From Burkholderia ubonensis (GTDB lineage Bacteria > Pseudomonadota > Gammaproteobacteria > Burkholderiales > Burkholderiaceae), in the NCBI RefSeq assembly GCF_001718695.1, contig NZ_CP013420.1, positions 1,116,001 to 1,180,000 of the forward strand: 64,000 nucleotides of DNA. Direction: 5' to 3'. This document shows, one piece after another, positions 29,275 to 38,085 of the stretch. The stretch's first letter is position 1; every line of letters starts with the position of its first letter. A program made the translations under genes and the position numbers. The notes under the pieces are model-generated. The model made no database searches, had not been told where the DNA came from, and worked only from the letters and a program-made list of their open reading frames with translations.

Positions 29275-31040
29275 CACGCGTCGACCCGCTGCGCGAGACT
29301 GACCGTGAAGATCCCCATCTCGTCGATCCGCTGGTCGAGCTTGCGGAAGCCGGCGCGCGCGACGAGCTCGTCCATCTCGGCCTGCGAGCGGCGCCGCATC
29401 ACCCAGGTCGCGTCGCCGCGGTGGTTGTTCAGCGCACGCGCGATGAACTCGAGCTGCGGATGCCACGGCTGCCCCGTGTAGACGAGATAGCCGCCCGGCG
29501 GCACCGCCTGCGCGAGCCCGCGCAGCGAGCGCTCGATCAGCGCGTTCTCGCCGAACAGCTCGTAGAGGCCCGACACGATCGCGAGCGTCGGACGCGGTTC
29601 GAGCGTCGCAAGCGACGCCTCGTCGAACGCGTCGCCGCGCTCGAAGCGCGCGATCGGCTCGAGGCCGCGCTGCGCGATCAGCACGCGCCCTGCCTCGACG
29701 TTCGGCGGGCTGTAGTCGCGCAGCGTGATGTCGTCGGGCGCGGCGCCGTCGCGCTCGGCTGCCGACGCGATCGCGTCGAGCACGTAGCGGCCGTGCCCGG
29801 CCGCGATGTCGACGATCCGCACCGGCGCGCCGGCGCCGCGCAGCCGCGCGATCGCCGTGCCGATCAGTTCCTGCAGGTGCACCTTGCGCTGGCGGATGCC
29901 GGCCCAGCCCGGCGAATCGAGATAGGTGCGGTCGATCAGCCGGCCGACGCCGAGGCGCCCCTGCGCGTGATTGCGATACACGTAGTCGAGCGTCGAGCCC
30001 GAATCGAAGCCGAGCTTCAGCCCGAGCGCGATGCCGTCGGACAGCGCGCCGCCCGCCTTCAACCCTGCACGCGTGATCGCCCAGTACGCGCGCGCGAGCG
30101 GATTCGCGGGCGGCCGCTGGAGCGCCGCGTATTCGTCGTGGAACGCGCCGCGCCGGTCGGCGTCGGCAAGCGACACGCGCGGGCTCGGCGCATCGAATTC
30201 GCGCAGCACGAACGTGCGCAGCGGCGCGAGCGCCTGTGCGCGGTCGCGCTCGCCGAGCGTGTCGTGATAGAAGCCCGGCAGCACGATGCGCTCCTTGCGC
30301 GCCGCGCCGAGGCGCTCGTAGAAGCGGTCCTGCGGGCCGCGATGGACGACCCAGTCCGCGCCGGAGATCAGCAGCTGCGTCGGCACGGTGATCGCCGCGG
30401 CGTCCGCGACGATCCGCTGCGCGGTGTCGTGCAGGTCGAGCAGCATGTTGACCGCGATCGGCCGCGTGATCAGCGGATCGGCCGTGTAGCTCGCGATCCG
30501 CTCGGGGTCGTGCGTGAGGAATTTCGGCTTCACGTAGCTGTTCACGTAGAACAGCCCGCGCAGCTTGTGCATCAGCCGCAGGCCGGGCCGCGCGAACGGC
30601 ACGTAGAGCTTGATGTGGAACGCCGGCGACGCGACGACGAGGCAGCGGATCGGCGGCGCGTAGTCGTGCGCCCAGGTCGCCGCGAGCACCGCGCCGACGC
30701 TCTGGCCGACCACCGCCATGTCCTCGATCGCGATGCCGTGCGCGTCGCGGATGTGCTCGACGAAGGTCTGCAGGTCGCGCACCGACGCGGCCGCGCTCGG
30801 GCTGTAGCCGCGCGCGCCCGGCGAGCGGCCGTGGCCGCGCGCGTCCCACGCGAAGAACGCGAATTCGGGCAGGTCGAGTTCGTCGACGAGGTGCGCGACG
30901 CGCGCCGAATGCTCATGACCGCGATGCAGCAGCACGATCGCGCCGCGGCAGCGTGCGAGCGTCGCGGGCCAGTGACGGTAGAACAGCGTTTCGCCGTCGT
31001 GGGTGGTGAAGTCCGCTTCGCGGGCGATGCGTGCGCTCAT
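29274..31040 (-). CDS. Alpha/beta hydrolase fused to SAM-dependent methyltransferase (YnbC-like)
   Basis: A 588-residue two-domain enzyme. Residues 1-310 form a monoacylglycerol-lipase-type hydrolase with nucleophile elbow VVGQSVGAV near 112, lid and a C-terminal His region. Residues 330-588 form a class I methyltransferase with VDIAAGHGRY near 410 and an acidic VDIA SAM site. E. coli YnbC has the same fusion. Pairing a lipase with a methyltransferase in one polypeptide points to headgroup or acyl remodelling followed by methylation, but the substrate is unknown. It is probably cytoplasmic. It lies 91 bases after the CDP-alcohol phosphotransferase gene. Confidence 0.88.
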   Translation of the reverse strand: MSARIAREADFTTHDGETLFYRHWPATLARCRGAIVLLHRGHEHSARVAHLVDELDLPEFAFFAWDARGHGRSPGARGYSPSAAASVRDLQTFVEHIRDAHGIAIEDMAVVGQSVGAVLAATWAHDYAPPIRCLVVASPAFHIKLYVPFARPGLRLMHKLRGLFYVNSYVKPKFLTHDPERIASYTADPLITRPIAVNMLLDLHDTAQRIVADAAAITVPTQLLISGADWVVHRGPQDRFYERLGAARKERIVLPGFYHDTLGERDRAQALAPLRTFVLREFDAPSPRVSLADADRRGAFHDEYAALQRPPANPLARAYWAITRAGLKAGGALSDGIALGLKLGFDSGSTLDYVYRNHAQGRLGVGRLIDRTYLDSPGWAGIRQRKVHLQELIGTAIARLRGAGAPVRIVDIAAGHGRYVLDAIASAAERDGAAPDDITLRDYSPPNVEAGRVLIAQRGLEPIARFERGDAFDEASLATLEPRPTLAIVSGLYELFGENALIERSLRGLAQAVPPGGYLVYTGQPWHPQLEFIARALNNHRGDATWVMRRRSQAEMDELVARAGFRKLDQRIDEMGIFTVSLAQRVDA

Positions 31041-31130
31041 GCGATCTCTCTCGTTTCGTTATTCGAATCATGCGGCGCCGCCCCCGGCGCCGGTCTCACG
31101 CGCGTGCCGTCAATCGTCAGCCATCAGCCA

Positions 31131-31736
31131 TCAGCCGCCCGCTTCGGCGACGCCGGCCCGCACGCGCCGCACGACGGTCACGACCGACAGCACGATCAGG
31201 AGCCGCCACAGCCATGCGGCGATGCCGCCGACCGGCAGGCCGACGCCGATCCACAGCGCGAACGCGCCGAGCGCGAGCGCCCGGTCGCTCTTGCCGAACG
31301 GCCCGTCGTAGCGGCGGCTCGCGCCGGCGAGCGGCCCGATCAGCCCCGCGCCTTCGACGACGACCGCCAGCAGTGCGAACAGCCAGACGTCCGCTTGAGC
31401 GAACGCCGGCACCGCGAGGAACGGCAGCACGAGCGCGACGTCCGACACGATGTCGCCGAGCTCGTTCAGGTACGCGCCGAGCGTGCTCTTCTGCCCGTGC
31501 TCGCGCGCGAGCATGCCGTCGATCGCATTCAACGCCATGCGCAAGAACAGCCACAGCGGGATCAGCAGGAACAGCGCTTTCGCGAAGCCGCCGAGCCCGG
31601 CGAGCGCGCCGACGACGATCGAGCCGCCGGCGGCGAACAGCGTGACCTGGTTCGCGGTGACGCCGCGTTCGGCAAGGGAATCCGCGAGCGGGCGCAGGCA
31701 GTTCTGGAATTTGGGTTTGAGTGCGTAGAGGCTCAT
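31131..31736 (-). CDS. CDP-alcohol phosphatidyltransferase (YnbA-like)
   Basis: A 201-residue inner-membrane enzyme that would join a CDP-activated lipid to an alcohol. The signature normally reads D-x2-DG-x2-AR-x8/9-G-x3-D-x3-D. Here it is NAIDGMLAR ... GAYLNELGD, with Asn in place of the first and third Asp. The same N variants characterise the YnbA-type branch as I remember it. Around six hydrophobic helices are visible. The start at 31736 is the first ATG where homology begins. The end of the gene contains three short TCAGCCA-type direct repeats. It leads a minus-strand operon of four genes. Confidence 0.88.
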   Translation of the reverse strand: MSLYALKPKFQNCLRPLADSLAERGVTANQVTLFAAGGSIVVGALAGLGGFAKALFLLIPLWLFLRMALNAIDGMLAREHGQKSTLGAYLNELGDIVSDVALVLPFLAVPAFAQADVWLFALLAVVVEGAGLIGPLAGASRRYDGPFGKSDRALALGAFALWIGVGLPVGGIAAWLWRLLIVLSVVTVVRRVRAGVAEAGG

Positions 31737-32172
31737 CGTTTTATTCGCACGGCTTGCGGGACGTCTTCGCCGGTCATGCCCCGGACGGCTGAGACGTCGC
31801 ATCAATGGACGGTCGTAATCGTCGCCGAGCGGCCATCGTGCGTCAAGCATGCCGAAAGGTGTCACGCGACGCCCGACGCCGCGGGCCGCGGCGCGGCATT
31901 CTGGTGTTTTTCGCGGAAACTCGCGATAATCCGCTGGCCCGAATGCCGCGCCACCTCGTGCCCGCCGCATTCGCGCACCTGTCCAATAGCGGTCATTCAC
32001 GCCGTTCATCGCGGCCTCCGCCGATCATCGCGGACCCGCGACAGGCATTCACAAATTTGAAAATAGTCAAATATGGGCCGTCCGGCGCGCCACGCAGCAC
32101 GCCGGCATTCCGGGAACCTGCCCGCCGCAGCGATGCGGCGCGGCAGGCATGCGAACAGGAGGCGCGTCGCCG
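31737..32172. promoter_or_regulatory. Divergent promoter region of the lipid cluster
   Basis: A 436-base gap between the minus-strand YnbA-like operon and the plus-strand acyltransferase/CdsA-like operon. No gene is supported inside it. Around 32045-32075 it becomes AT-rich (AATTTGAAAATAG region), the most promoter-like part. No complete -35/-10 pair is convincing. Both halves of the cluster are likely controlled from here. Confidence 0.4.
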
Positions 32173-32802
32173 ATGAACATCCTGCATGCGTGGCAACGCG
32201 ATTTCCTGCTGTCGATCGTGCGCCTCGTCGCCGGCGCGTATCCGGTCTGGCATCAGGCGCCGCCCTCGCCGACGCAGAAAATCTACTTCTCGAACCACAC
32301 GAGCCACATCGACACGCTCGCGATCCTCGCCGCGCTGCCGCGCGACGTGCGCGCGGTCGTGCGGCCGGTCGCCGCGCGCGACTACTGGGACAGCAGCGAC
32401 CTGAAGCGCCACATCGCGCAGAAGCTGCTGAACGTCGTGCTGATCGACCGCCACCGCGAAACCGGCGGCGATCCGCTCGACCCCGTACGCGACGCGCTCG
32501 CGCAGGGCCATTCGATCATCATCTTCCCCGAAGGCACGCGCAGCGCCGAAGCGCTGCCGCAGCCGTTCAAGAGCGGGCTGTTCCATCTCGCGAGCGAGTT
32601 CCCGAACGTCGCGCTTGCGCCGGTCTACCTGGAGAACCTGCAGCGGATCATGCCGAAAGGCGCGATCTGGCCGGTGCCGCTGATCTGCAAGGTGCACTTC
32701 GGCGCGAACGAGGCGCTTGCCGACCAGGAAGACAAGGCGTCGTTCCTCGCCCGCATGCGCGACGCGATCGTCGCGCTCGCGCCGCACCGGCCCGCGGGCT
32801 GA
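32173..32802 (+). CDS. 1-acyl-sn-glycerol-3-phosphate acyltransferase (PlsC-like)
   Basis: A 209-residue acyltransferase. NHTSHID provides the HX4D catalytic motif near residue 44, and FPEGTRS the glycerophosphate-binding motif near residue 120. AGGAGG about 10 bases before the ATG at 32173 fixes the start. It likely makes the phosphatidate used by the CdsA-like enzyme encoded 33 bases downstream. A short PlsC-type protein in this position gives the cluster its own phosphatidate-to-CDP-diacylglycerol route. Confidence 0.9.
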   Translation: MNILHAWQRDFLLSIVRLVAGAYPVWHQAPPSPTQKIYFSNHTSHIDTLAILAALPRDVRAVVRPVAARDYWDSSDLKRHIAQKLLNVVLIDRHRETGGDPLDPVRDALAQGHSIIIFPEGTRSAEALPQPFKSGLFHLASEFPNVALAPVYLENLQRIMPKGAIWPVPLICKVHFGANEALADQEDKASFLARMRDAIVALAPHRPAG

Positions 32803-32835
32803 ACGCGGCGCCACCCTCCTCATCCGGACATCGAC

Positions 32836-33765
32836 ATGCGAACTCTTTTCTGGGAACTGGTCGCGGGCGTCACGGCCCTCCTGGCCGTCGCGACCGTGAT
32901 CGGCGCGATCCTCGGCGCGCGCAGCGGCGGCGCGAGCGCGACCATCGTCAACCTGAACCAGCGCATCCGCGCGTGGTGGGCGATGATCGCGGTGATGGTG
33001 ATCGCGATCGGCCTCGGCAACAACGTCACCTACCTCGTGTTCGCGCTGCTGTCGTACCTGACGCTGCGCGAATTCATCACGCTCACGCCGACCACCGCGA
33101 GCGACCACACGACGCTGTTCATCGCGTTCTTCGTCGCGATTCCGGTGCAGTACCTGCTGCTCGCGATCGACTGGTACGGGATGTATTCGATCTTCGTGCC
33201 CGTGCACCTGTTCTTCGCGATGTCGCTCGTGTCCGCGCTCACGCAGGACACGCGCGAGTTCCTGAGCCGCAACGCGAAGATCAACTGGGCGCTGATGGTC
33301 TGCGTGTACGGGCTGAGCCATGCGCCCGCGGTGCTGATCCTCGACATTCCGCGCTACGCCGGCCAGAACGCGCTGCTGCTGTTCTTCTTCCTCGTCGTCG
33401 TGCAGATCAGCGACGTGCTGCAGTACGTGGTCGGCAAGCTGTTCGGACGCCGCAAGATCGCGCCGCGCCTGTCGCCGTCGAAGACGGTCGAGGGCTTCGT
33501 CGGCGGCGGCCTGCTCGCGACGCTGTGCGGCGCGTCGCTGTATCGCGTGACGCCGTTCAGCTTCGGCGCGGCATTCGGCATCTCGCTCGCGATCGTGATC
33601 GCGGGCTTCGTCGGCGGGCTCGTGCTGTCGGCCGTCAAGCGCTCGCTCGGCACGAAGGACTGGGGCTCGATGATCGCCGGCCACGGCGGGATGCTCGACC
33701 GCGTCGACTCGATCTGCTTCGCTGCGCCGGTGTTCTTCCACCTCGTCCGGTATCTGTACGTGTGA
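32836..33765 (+). CDS. Phosphatidate cytidylyltransferase (CdsA/YnbB-like)
   Basis: A 309-residue polytopic inner-membrane enzyme that would form CDP-diacylglycerol from phosphatidate and CTP. The CdsA signature is at the C-terminus: KRSLGTKDWGSMIAGHGGML, then DRVDS. About eight transmembrane helices are visible. In E. coli the ynbB gene neighbours ynbA in the same way. A product here would feed the CDP-alcohol phosphotransferase on the opposite strand. It is likely a specialised paralogue; a housekeeping cdsA should exist elsewhere. Confidence 0.92.
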   Translation: MRTLFWELVAGVTALLAVATVIGAILGARSGGASATIVNLNQRIRAWWAMIAVMVIAIGLGNNVTYLVFALLSYLTLREFITLTPTTASDHTTLFIAFFVAIPVQYLLLAIDWYGMYSIFVPVHLFFAMSLVSALTQDTREFLSRNAKINWALMVCVYGLSHAPAVLILDIPRYAGQNALLLFFFLVVVQISDVLQYVVGKLFGRRKIAPRLSPSKTVEGFVGGGLLATLCGASLYRVTPFSFGAAFGISLAIVIAGFVGGLVLSAVKRSLGTKDWGSMIAGHGGMLDRVDSICFAAPVFFHLVRYLYV

Positions 33766-33811
33766 CGCGCGGGCGCACGACGTGCCGCCTCGCGTGATGC
33801 GCGCCCCCGGC

Positions 33812-34522
33812 TCAATACCCTTCCTGCAGCGCCTTCGGCACGACGTAGCGGCCGCGCGCCGCGTCGAACTTCACCGTGTAGCGCGCATGGATCTCGCGGC
33901 TGCCGCGCCGGCCCGTCTCGATGACCGTCAACGGATAGACGTCGTCCGTGGCCGTCGTGTCGGGCGCGATCGCGAACGTGCGGCGCTCGCAGTGCGACTT
34001 CGCGTTGGCGCAATCGAGCGAGCCACCGTTGTCGAGCGCTTCGTTGATGCGCGGCGCGGCTTCGACGAGCGCGTTGCGGTACGGCAGCCGGATCGACTGG
34101 CTCGTCTGCGTATAGCCCTGCAACGTGGTGCCGTCGCCGATCACGAAACCGAACAGATGCGGGCCGAGCCGCTCGATGCGCACCGTGCCCGGCGTGCCGT
34201 CCGAGCCCATGCCCGGCATCCCGTTGGCGACGGCCGCGTCGGTCTCGCCGCACATCGCGAGCAGCATGCGTGGACCGTCGGCCGTCGCGACCCGCAACGT
34301 TCCGCGTGCCGAATAGATCGAGTCGCCGGCAGCCGGCTGCCAGCCTTTGCGGTCGGCGCGCCACGCGCCGTAGGTGTCGCGGATGAACGCGTGCAGCCCG
34401 CGCTCGAGCGCAGCCGGCGCGTCCGCGTATGCGTATGCGGGTGCAACCGCGCAGAGGGCAGACAGGAGTGCCAAGGCTGCTGCGAACAGCTGCAGGCGCG
34501 ACTTTGGAGACGGGACGGTCAT
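33812..34522 (-). CDS. Exported protein of unknown function
   Basis: A 236-residue protein with a Sec signal peptide (hydrophobic LQLFAAALALLSALCAVAPA, cleavage near AYA-DAP). I do not recognise the mature part. It has two or three cysteines (MCGETD, DCANAKSHCERR) that could form disulfides, and a repeated beta-like pattern ending in YTVKFDAARGRYVVPK. The start at 34522 puts the signal peptide at the N-terminus; the frame is open further upstream. It converges on the CdsA-like gene 46 bases away and is divergent from the porin. Confidence 0.75.
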   Translation of the reverse strand: MTVPSPKSRLQLFAAALALLSALCAVAPAYAYADAPAALERGLHAFIRDTYGAWRADRKGWQPAAGDSIYSARGTLRVATADGPRMLLAMCGETDAAVANGMPGMGSDGTPGTVRIERLGPHLFGFVIGDGTTLQGYTQTSQSIRLPYRNALVEAAPRINEALDNGGSLDCANAKSHCERRTFAIAPDTTATDDVYPLTVIETGRRGSREIHARYTVKFDAARGRYVVPKALQEGY

Positions 34523-34924
34523 GATGGTGTTCTCGGAGCGGGTTGCGAGCTGTTGCGGGCGATCGGTGCCGATGCGGCGCGCACCGGCCGGCGCGAATGC
34601 GGCGTGCAAATAACACATCCCGTACGCTTTCCGGCATTCGATTCATTAAATAATTAATTGACGAATCGGCGACAAACGCGTTTCGGTGTGAAATTCGCGT
34701 GGAATTATCGCAAATCCGGCAACGCAAACCTTATATGCGCGCCTATTTCACCGAGATTGACTCACGTTTATCAATAATCTGAATCTCTCAATGCACCTTG
34801 CCGCAGAATGCACATGTCGGCTTTAGGTCACATCGGAGTATTTCGTTTTTGCCGATGCGCGATGCGCTCGGTAGTCTCCTGCCATTCCGCTTTTCGTGAA
34901 AAAACCAATACGCAAGGAGATGAG
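34523..34924. promoter_or_regulatory. AT-rich divergent region upstream of the porin gene
   Basis: About 400 bases without a supported gene. The part 34640-34800 is strikingly AT-rich for this genome (TTAAATAATTAATTGACG, TATCAATAATCTG), typical of porin promoters. The porin ribosome site AAGGAG lies at 34914-34919. Osmoregulator-type sites may be present, but I cannot place them. Confidence 0.45.
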
Positions 34925-36085
34925 ATGAAACGCACGGCCCTTTCGCTGATGTCGCTCGCGTCGTTCGCGGCGATTCCCGCCGCGCACGCGCAATCGAGCG
35001 TGACGCTGTACGGTGTGATCGATACGTCGGTCACCTACGTGAATCACGCGCAGGGCAAGGACAACGCGTGGATGCTCGGCAACAGCAGCGCGGGCAATCT
35101 CGCCGGCAGCCGCTGGGGCGTGAAGGGCATCGAGGATCTCGGCGGCGGCCTCTCCGCGCTGTTCCAGCTCGAGAACGGCTTCGATCCGAGCAACGGCCGG
35201 CTCGGCCAGGGCAACCGGCTGTTCGGCCGCCAGGCGTTCGTCGGGCTGACCAGCGACCAATACGGCACGCTCACGTTCGGCCGCCAGTACGATCCGGTCG
35301 TCGATCTCGTGCAGGGCCTGACCGAGGACGGCTACTTCGGCGGCGTGTTCTCGACGCCGGGCGACCTCGACAACTACGACAACAGCTTCCGCGTCGACAA
35401 CGCGGTGAAATACACGTCGGCCGTCTATTCGGGCCTGCAGTTCGCGGCGATGTACTCGTTCGGCGGGATCGCCGGCAGCACCGGCGCGCAACAGTCGTAC
35501 TCGGCGGCGGTCACCTACGGCAACGGACCGTTCAGCGTCGCGGGCGGCTACTTCCATGCGACCAACAGCGCGGCGTCGAACGGGCTGCGCAACGGCTGGA
35601 CCAGCTCGTCCGACGGCACCTTCGACGGCCCGGTCAACAGCGGCTACGCGAGCGCGCATTCGATCGGCATCGCACGCATCGCGGGCCAGTACGTCGCGGG
35701 CCCGTTCACCTTCGGCGTCGGCTACAGCAACGCGCAATACCGCCGCGATGCGAGCTCGGTGTTCGGCTCGAACGAGCACTACAACACCGGTCAGGGCTTC
35801 GTGAACTATCAGGCGACCAATGCGCTGCTCGTCGGCCTCGGCTACAGCTATACGCGTTCGGGCGGCGATACGTCGGCCACCTATCACCAGGTGTCGGTCG
35901 GCGCGGATTACAACCTGTCGAAACGCACCGACGTCTACCTGACCGCCGCCTACCAGCACGCGAGCGGCCAGACCGGCGACGGCAACGGCGAATCGATGGC
36001 CGCGCAGGCATCGATCGGTTCGTACGGCTACGCAGGCACCAGTTCGCAGACGATCGTCAATCTCGGGCTGCGCCATCGCTTCTGA
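34925..36085 (+). CDS. General outer-membrane porin (OmpC/Gram-negative porin type)
   Basis: A 386-residue trimeric diffusion porin of the beta-proteobacterial family. The signal peptide ends AHA-QSSVTLYGVIDTSV, the usual mature N-terminus. Conserved segments SRWGVKGIEDLGGGL, FGRQAFVGL and GTLTFGRQYD follow, and the protein ends GLRHRF with the C-terminal Phe needed for BAM assembly. The ATG at 34925 has AAGGAG at ideal distance. Substrate selectivity is not predictable. It is monocistronic with a hairpin after the stop. Confidence 0.95.
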   Translation: MKRTALSLMSLASFAAIPAAHAQSSVTLYGVIDTSVTYVNHAQGKDNAWMLGNSSAGNLAGSRWGVKGIEDLGGGLSALFQLENGFDPSNGRLGQGNRLFGRQAFVGLTSDQYGTLTFGRQYDPVVDLVQGLTEDGYFGGVFSTPGDLDNYDNSFRVDNAVKYTSAVYSGLQFAAMYSFGGIAGSTGAQQSYSAAVTYGNGPFSVAGGYFHATNSAASNGLRNGWTSSSDGTFDGPVNSGYASAHSIGIARIAGQYVAGPFTFGVGYSNAQYRRDASSVFGSNEHYNTGQGFVNYQATNALLVGLGYSYTRSGGDTSATYHQVSVGADYNLSKRTDVYLTAAYQHASGQTGDGNGESMAAQASIGSYGYAGTSSQTIVNLGLRHRF

Positions 36086-36134
36086 GGGGCACGACGGGCC
36101 GCGCGCCGCCGCCATTTACCAAGGCCCATTGGCC

Positions 36135-36156
36135 GCAGCCTTGGGCTGCCGTCTTT
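36135..36156 (+). terminator. Probable terminator of the porin gene
   Basis: GCAGCC (36135-36140), TTG loop, GGCTGC (36144-36149), then CGTCTTT. The stem is short and the T-tract weak. Position, 49 bases after the porin stop, supports it. The remaining gap to 36420 is AT-richer and probably holds the promoter of the next gene. Confidence 0.5.
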
Positions 36157-36419
36157 CATGGCCGCATTTTGTGGTGAATTGACGCGCCGCGTCATCTCCG
36201 TGCGCGGCAGCAACGGCTCGTCGGCATAGATGCGCCAGATCGTCTTTTTTACCGATTTCAGCGGGGCGGAATTCACGAAAACGCGGGGAAATTCGGGCCA
36301 AAATGCCCGCACAATTGCAAAGGAAAGTTTGACGCGAACCATTTGACCGAATGCTATGGCACACTTCGCGTTTGCGTGATTTCCTTGCACCGGGCGCCCG
36401 GAATGTGCCCCAACCTGCC

Positions 36420-37610
36420 ATGCCGCGTCAGACCAACCGTTCGATCAGCCACGCCATGCCGACGCTCGCCGCGGCGCTCGCCCTGTCGTGCGCGCTGCCC
36501 ACGCTTGCGCACGCGGACTGTCTCGACGACGCCGCCGCGTTCCATCATGTCAACGTCAGCCTGATGCGCGGCATCGCAATGGTCGAGTCCGGCATGAAGA
36601 CGAACGCCGTGAACACCAACACCAACGGCACGACCGACATCGGGCTCATGCAGATCAACAGCTCGTGGCTGCCGACGCTCTCGCGCGAGGGCATCAGCGA
36701 GCAGAGCCTGTACGACCCGTGCACCAACGCGTTCGTCGGCGCGTGGATCCTGTCGCAGAACATCCGTCAGCTCGGGCCGACCTGGAACGCCATCGGTGCG
36801 TACAACTCGGCGTCGCCCGACAAGCGCCTTGCGTATGCGCGCAAGGTCTATGATGCGATCCAAACCATTCCGGATACGCCGGACTCTCCCATGCCCATCC
36901 TTCCGCCGTCCTATACGCCGCCGCAGTCGTACAACCCGTTCGCGAGCCTGAGCGTGTCGGCGCCGCCGGTCGCGCGCACGCGCACGCTCGCGCCGGCCGC
37001 TCCGCCTGCTTCGCAGGGCGGCCCCGCCGGGCCGGCCGGCGCGTACAATTTCGGCTGGACGGTGACCGGCGCGGATCAGGCGAAGCCGATCCAGGTGTTC
37101 GACGACGGCGCGAAGGTCTATGTGCAGTTCAGCGACATGAAGCGCGTGCCGGCGATCTTCACGGAGACTTCGTCGGGGCGCGTCCTGATGTCGTGGGAAC
37201 TGCAGTTTCCGTATGCCGTCGTGACGCGTTCCGCGCAAACGTTGATCTTCCAGCTCGGGCCGTTCGAGGCGCGCGCGCAACGTGGCGGCGGCGCGACGAC
37301 TGCGCAGGCAAGCGCGGCAACGACGCGCCCGGGCGCGGCGCCGGCAACGAAACAGCCGGCAAAGGCGCCGACCGCGCGGACGGCTTCCACCGACGCGCTG
37401 TGGTATCTGAACACGCCGGGCACGTCGGGTTCGGCATCGACCGGCAGCAGCGCGAACAATCCCGCGGTGTCGACCGCGTCGAACACACCCGCGACGTGGC
37501 CGACTGCCGTCACGTCGAACACGCCGCCGGCCGCCGCGCCGCAAGCCCCGGCTGCGGCTACGCAGGATTCGCGCGCGAGCGCCGACGCGCTCTGGTACAT
37601 CTCGAAGTAG
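36420..37610 (+). CDS. VirB1-like lytic transglycosylase fused to a VirB9/TrbG-like domain
   Basis: A 396-residue exported protein. The signal peptide ends near AHADC. Residues 40-155 are an IagB/VirB1-type SLT domain: catalytic Glu in GIAMVESGM, then DIGLMQINSSW and IGAYNSA. After a Pro/Ala linker, residues about 215-300 (FGWTVTG, IQVFDDGAKVYVQF, then VVTRSAQTLIFQLG) resemble the C-terminal domain of VirB9/TrbG. The last 100 residues are low complexity and hold DALWY twice. Such a fusion would cut peptidoglycan and dock on an envelope machine. No type IV secretion genes lie nearby. The start was set by the signal peptide; the frame opens earlier. Confidence 0.85.
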   Translation: MPRQTNRSISHAMPTLAAALALSCALPTLAHADCLDDAAAFHHVNVSLMRGIAMVESGMKTNAVNTNTNGTTDIGLMQINSSWLPTLSREGISEQSLYDPCTNAFVGAWILSQNIRQLGPTWNAIGAYNSASPDKRLAYARKVYDAIQTIPDTPDSPMPILPPSYTPPQSYNPFASLSVSAPPVARTRTLAPAAPPASQGGPAGPAGAYNFGWTVTGADQAKPIQVFDDGAKVYVQFSDMKRVPAIFTETSSGRVLMSWELQFPYAVVTRSAQTLIFQLGPFEARAQRGGGATTAQASAATTRPGAAPATKQPAKAPTARTASTDALWYLNTPGTSGSASTGSSANNPAVSTASNTPATWPTAVTSNTPPAAAPQAPAAATQDSRASADALWYISK

Positions 37611-37656
37611 CGCAGCGGGCCGGCGCGCTACGGCTGCGCCGCGCACGCGCCGTCCG

Positions 37657-37992
37657 TCATCCACGCCGGACCCAGATCACCTTCCCGTCGCGCACGCCAA
37701 GATCGCGCCGCACCGCGCGGTAATCCATCGTGCCCGGCAGAGAGCGGCCGTCGCGTTCGAGCACGCGCCACAGGCAGCCGTCGAGCAGCGCGGCCGCATC
37801 GACTTCGGTCTTGCCGATCAGCGCGTCGTCGGGCATCGCGTCAGCTTTGCATGCGTTCGCGGCGCCCGATGGCACGGCGATCGGCACCGCGCCGCCGGCG
37901 GTGGCGTTGCGATGCTGTGTGGCCGTATCCGCGCAGCCGGCAATGGTTGCACTCGCAACGAGCGCGGCCAGCATCGTGATCGTCTTATTCAT
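37657..37992 (-). CDS. Lipoprotein with peptidase inhibitor I78-like domain
   Basis: A 111-residue lipoprotein with lipobox TIAGC. The C-terminal 60 residues (DDALIGKTEVD, VLERDG, TMDYRAVRRDLGV, DGKVIWVRRG) follow the I78 inhibitor pattern (LIGK, then a T-DYR-RL core and a final G). The family's two half-cystines are only partly kept. AAGGAG six bases before the ATG at 37992 fixes the start. It may protect envelope proteins from serine proteases; this is inferred from family only. Confidence 0.72.
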   Translation of the reverse strand: MNKTITMLAALVASATIAGCADTATQHRNATAGGAVPIAVPSGAANACKADAMPDDALIGKTEVDAAALLDGCLWRVLERDGRSLPGTMDYRAVRRDLGVRDGKVIWVRRG

Positions 37993-38085
37993 CCGCTTCT
38001 CCTTGTTGCGGCCGGCCAGTGTGCCGGCTTCGCGCCGATGTTACCGCAGGCAAATCGTGCAGTGCAGGCGTCGCTTGCGGTTCGG

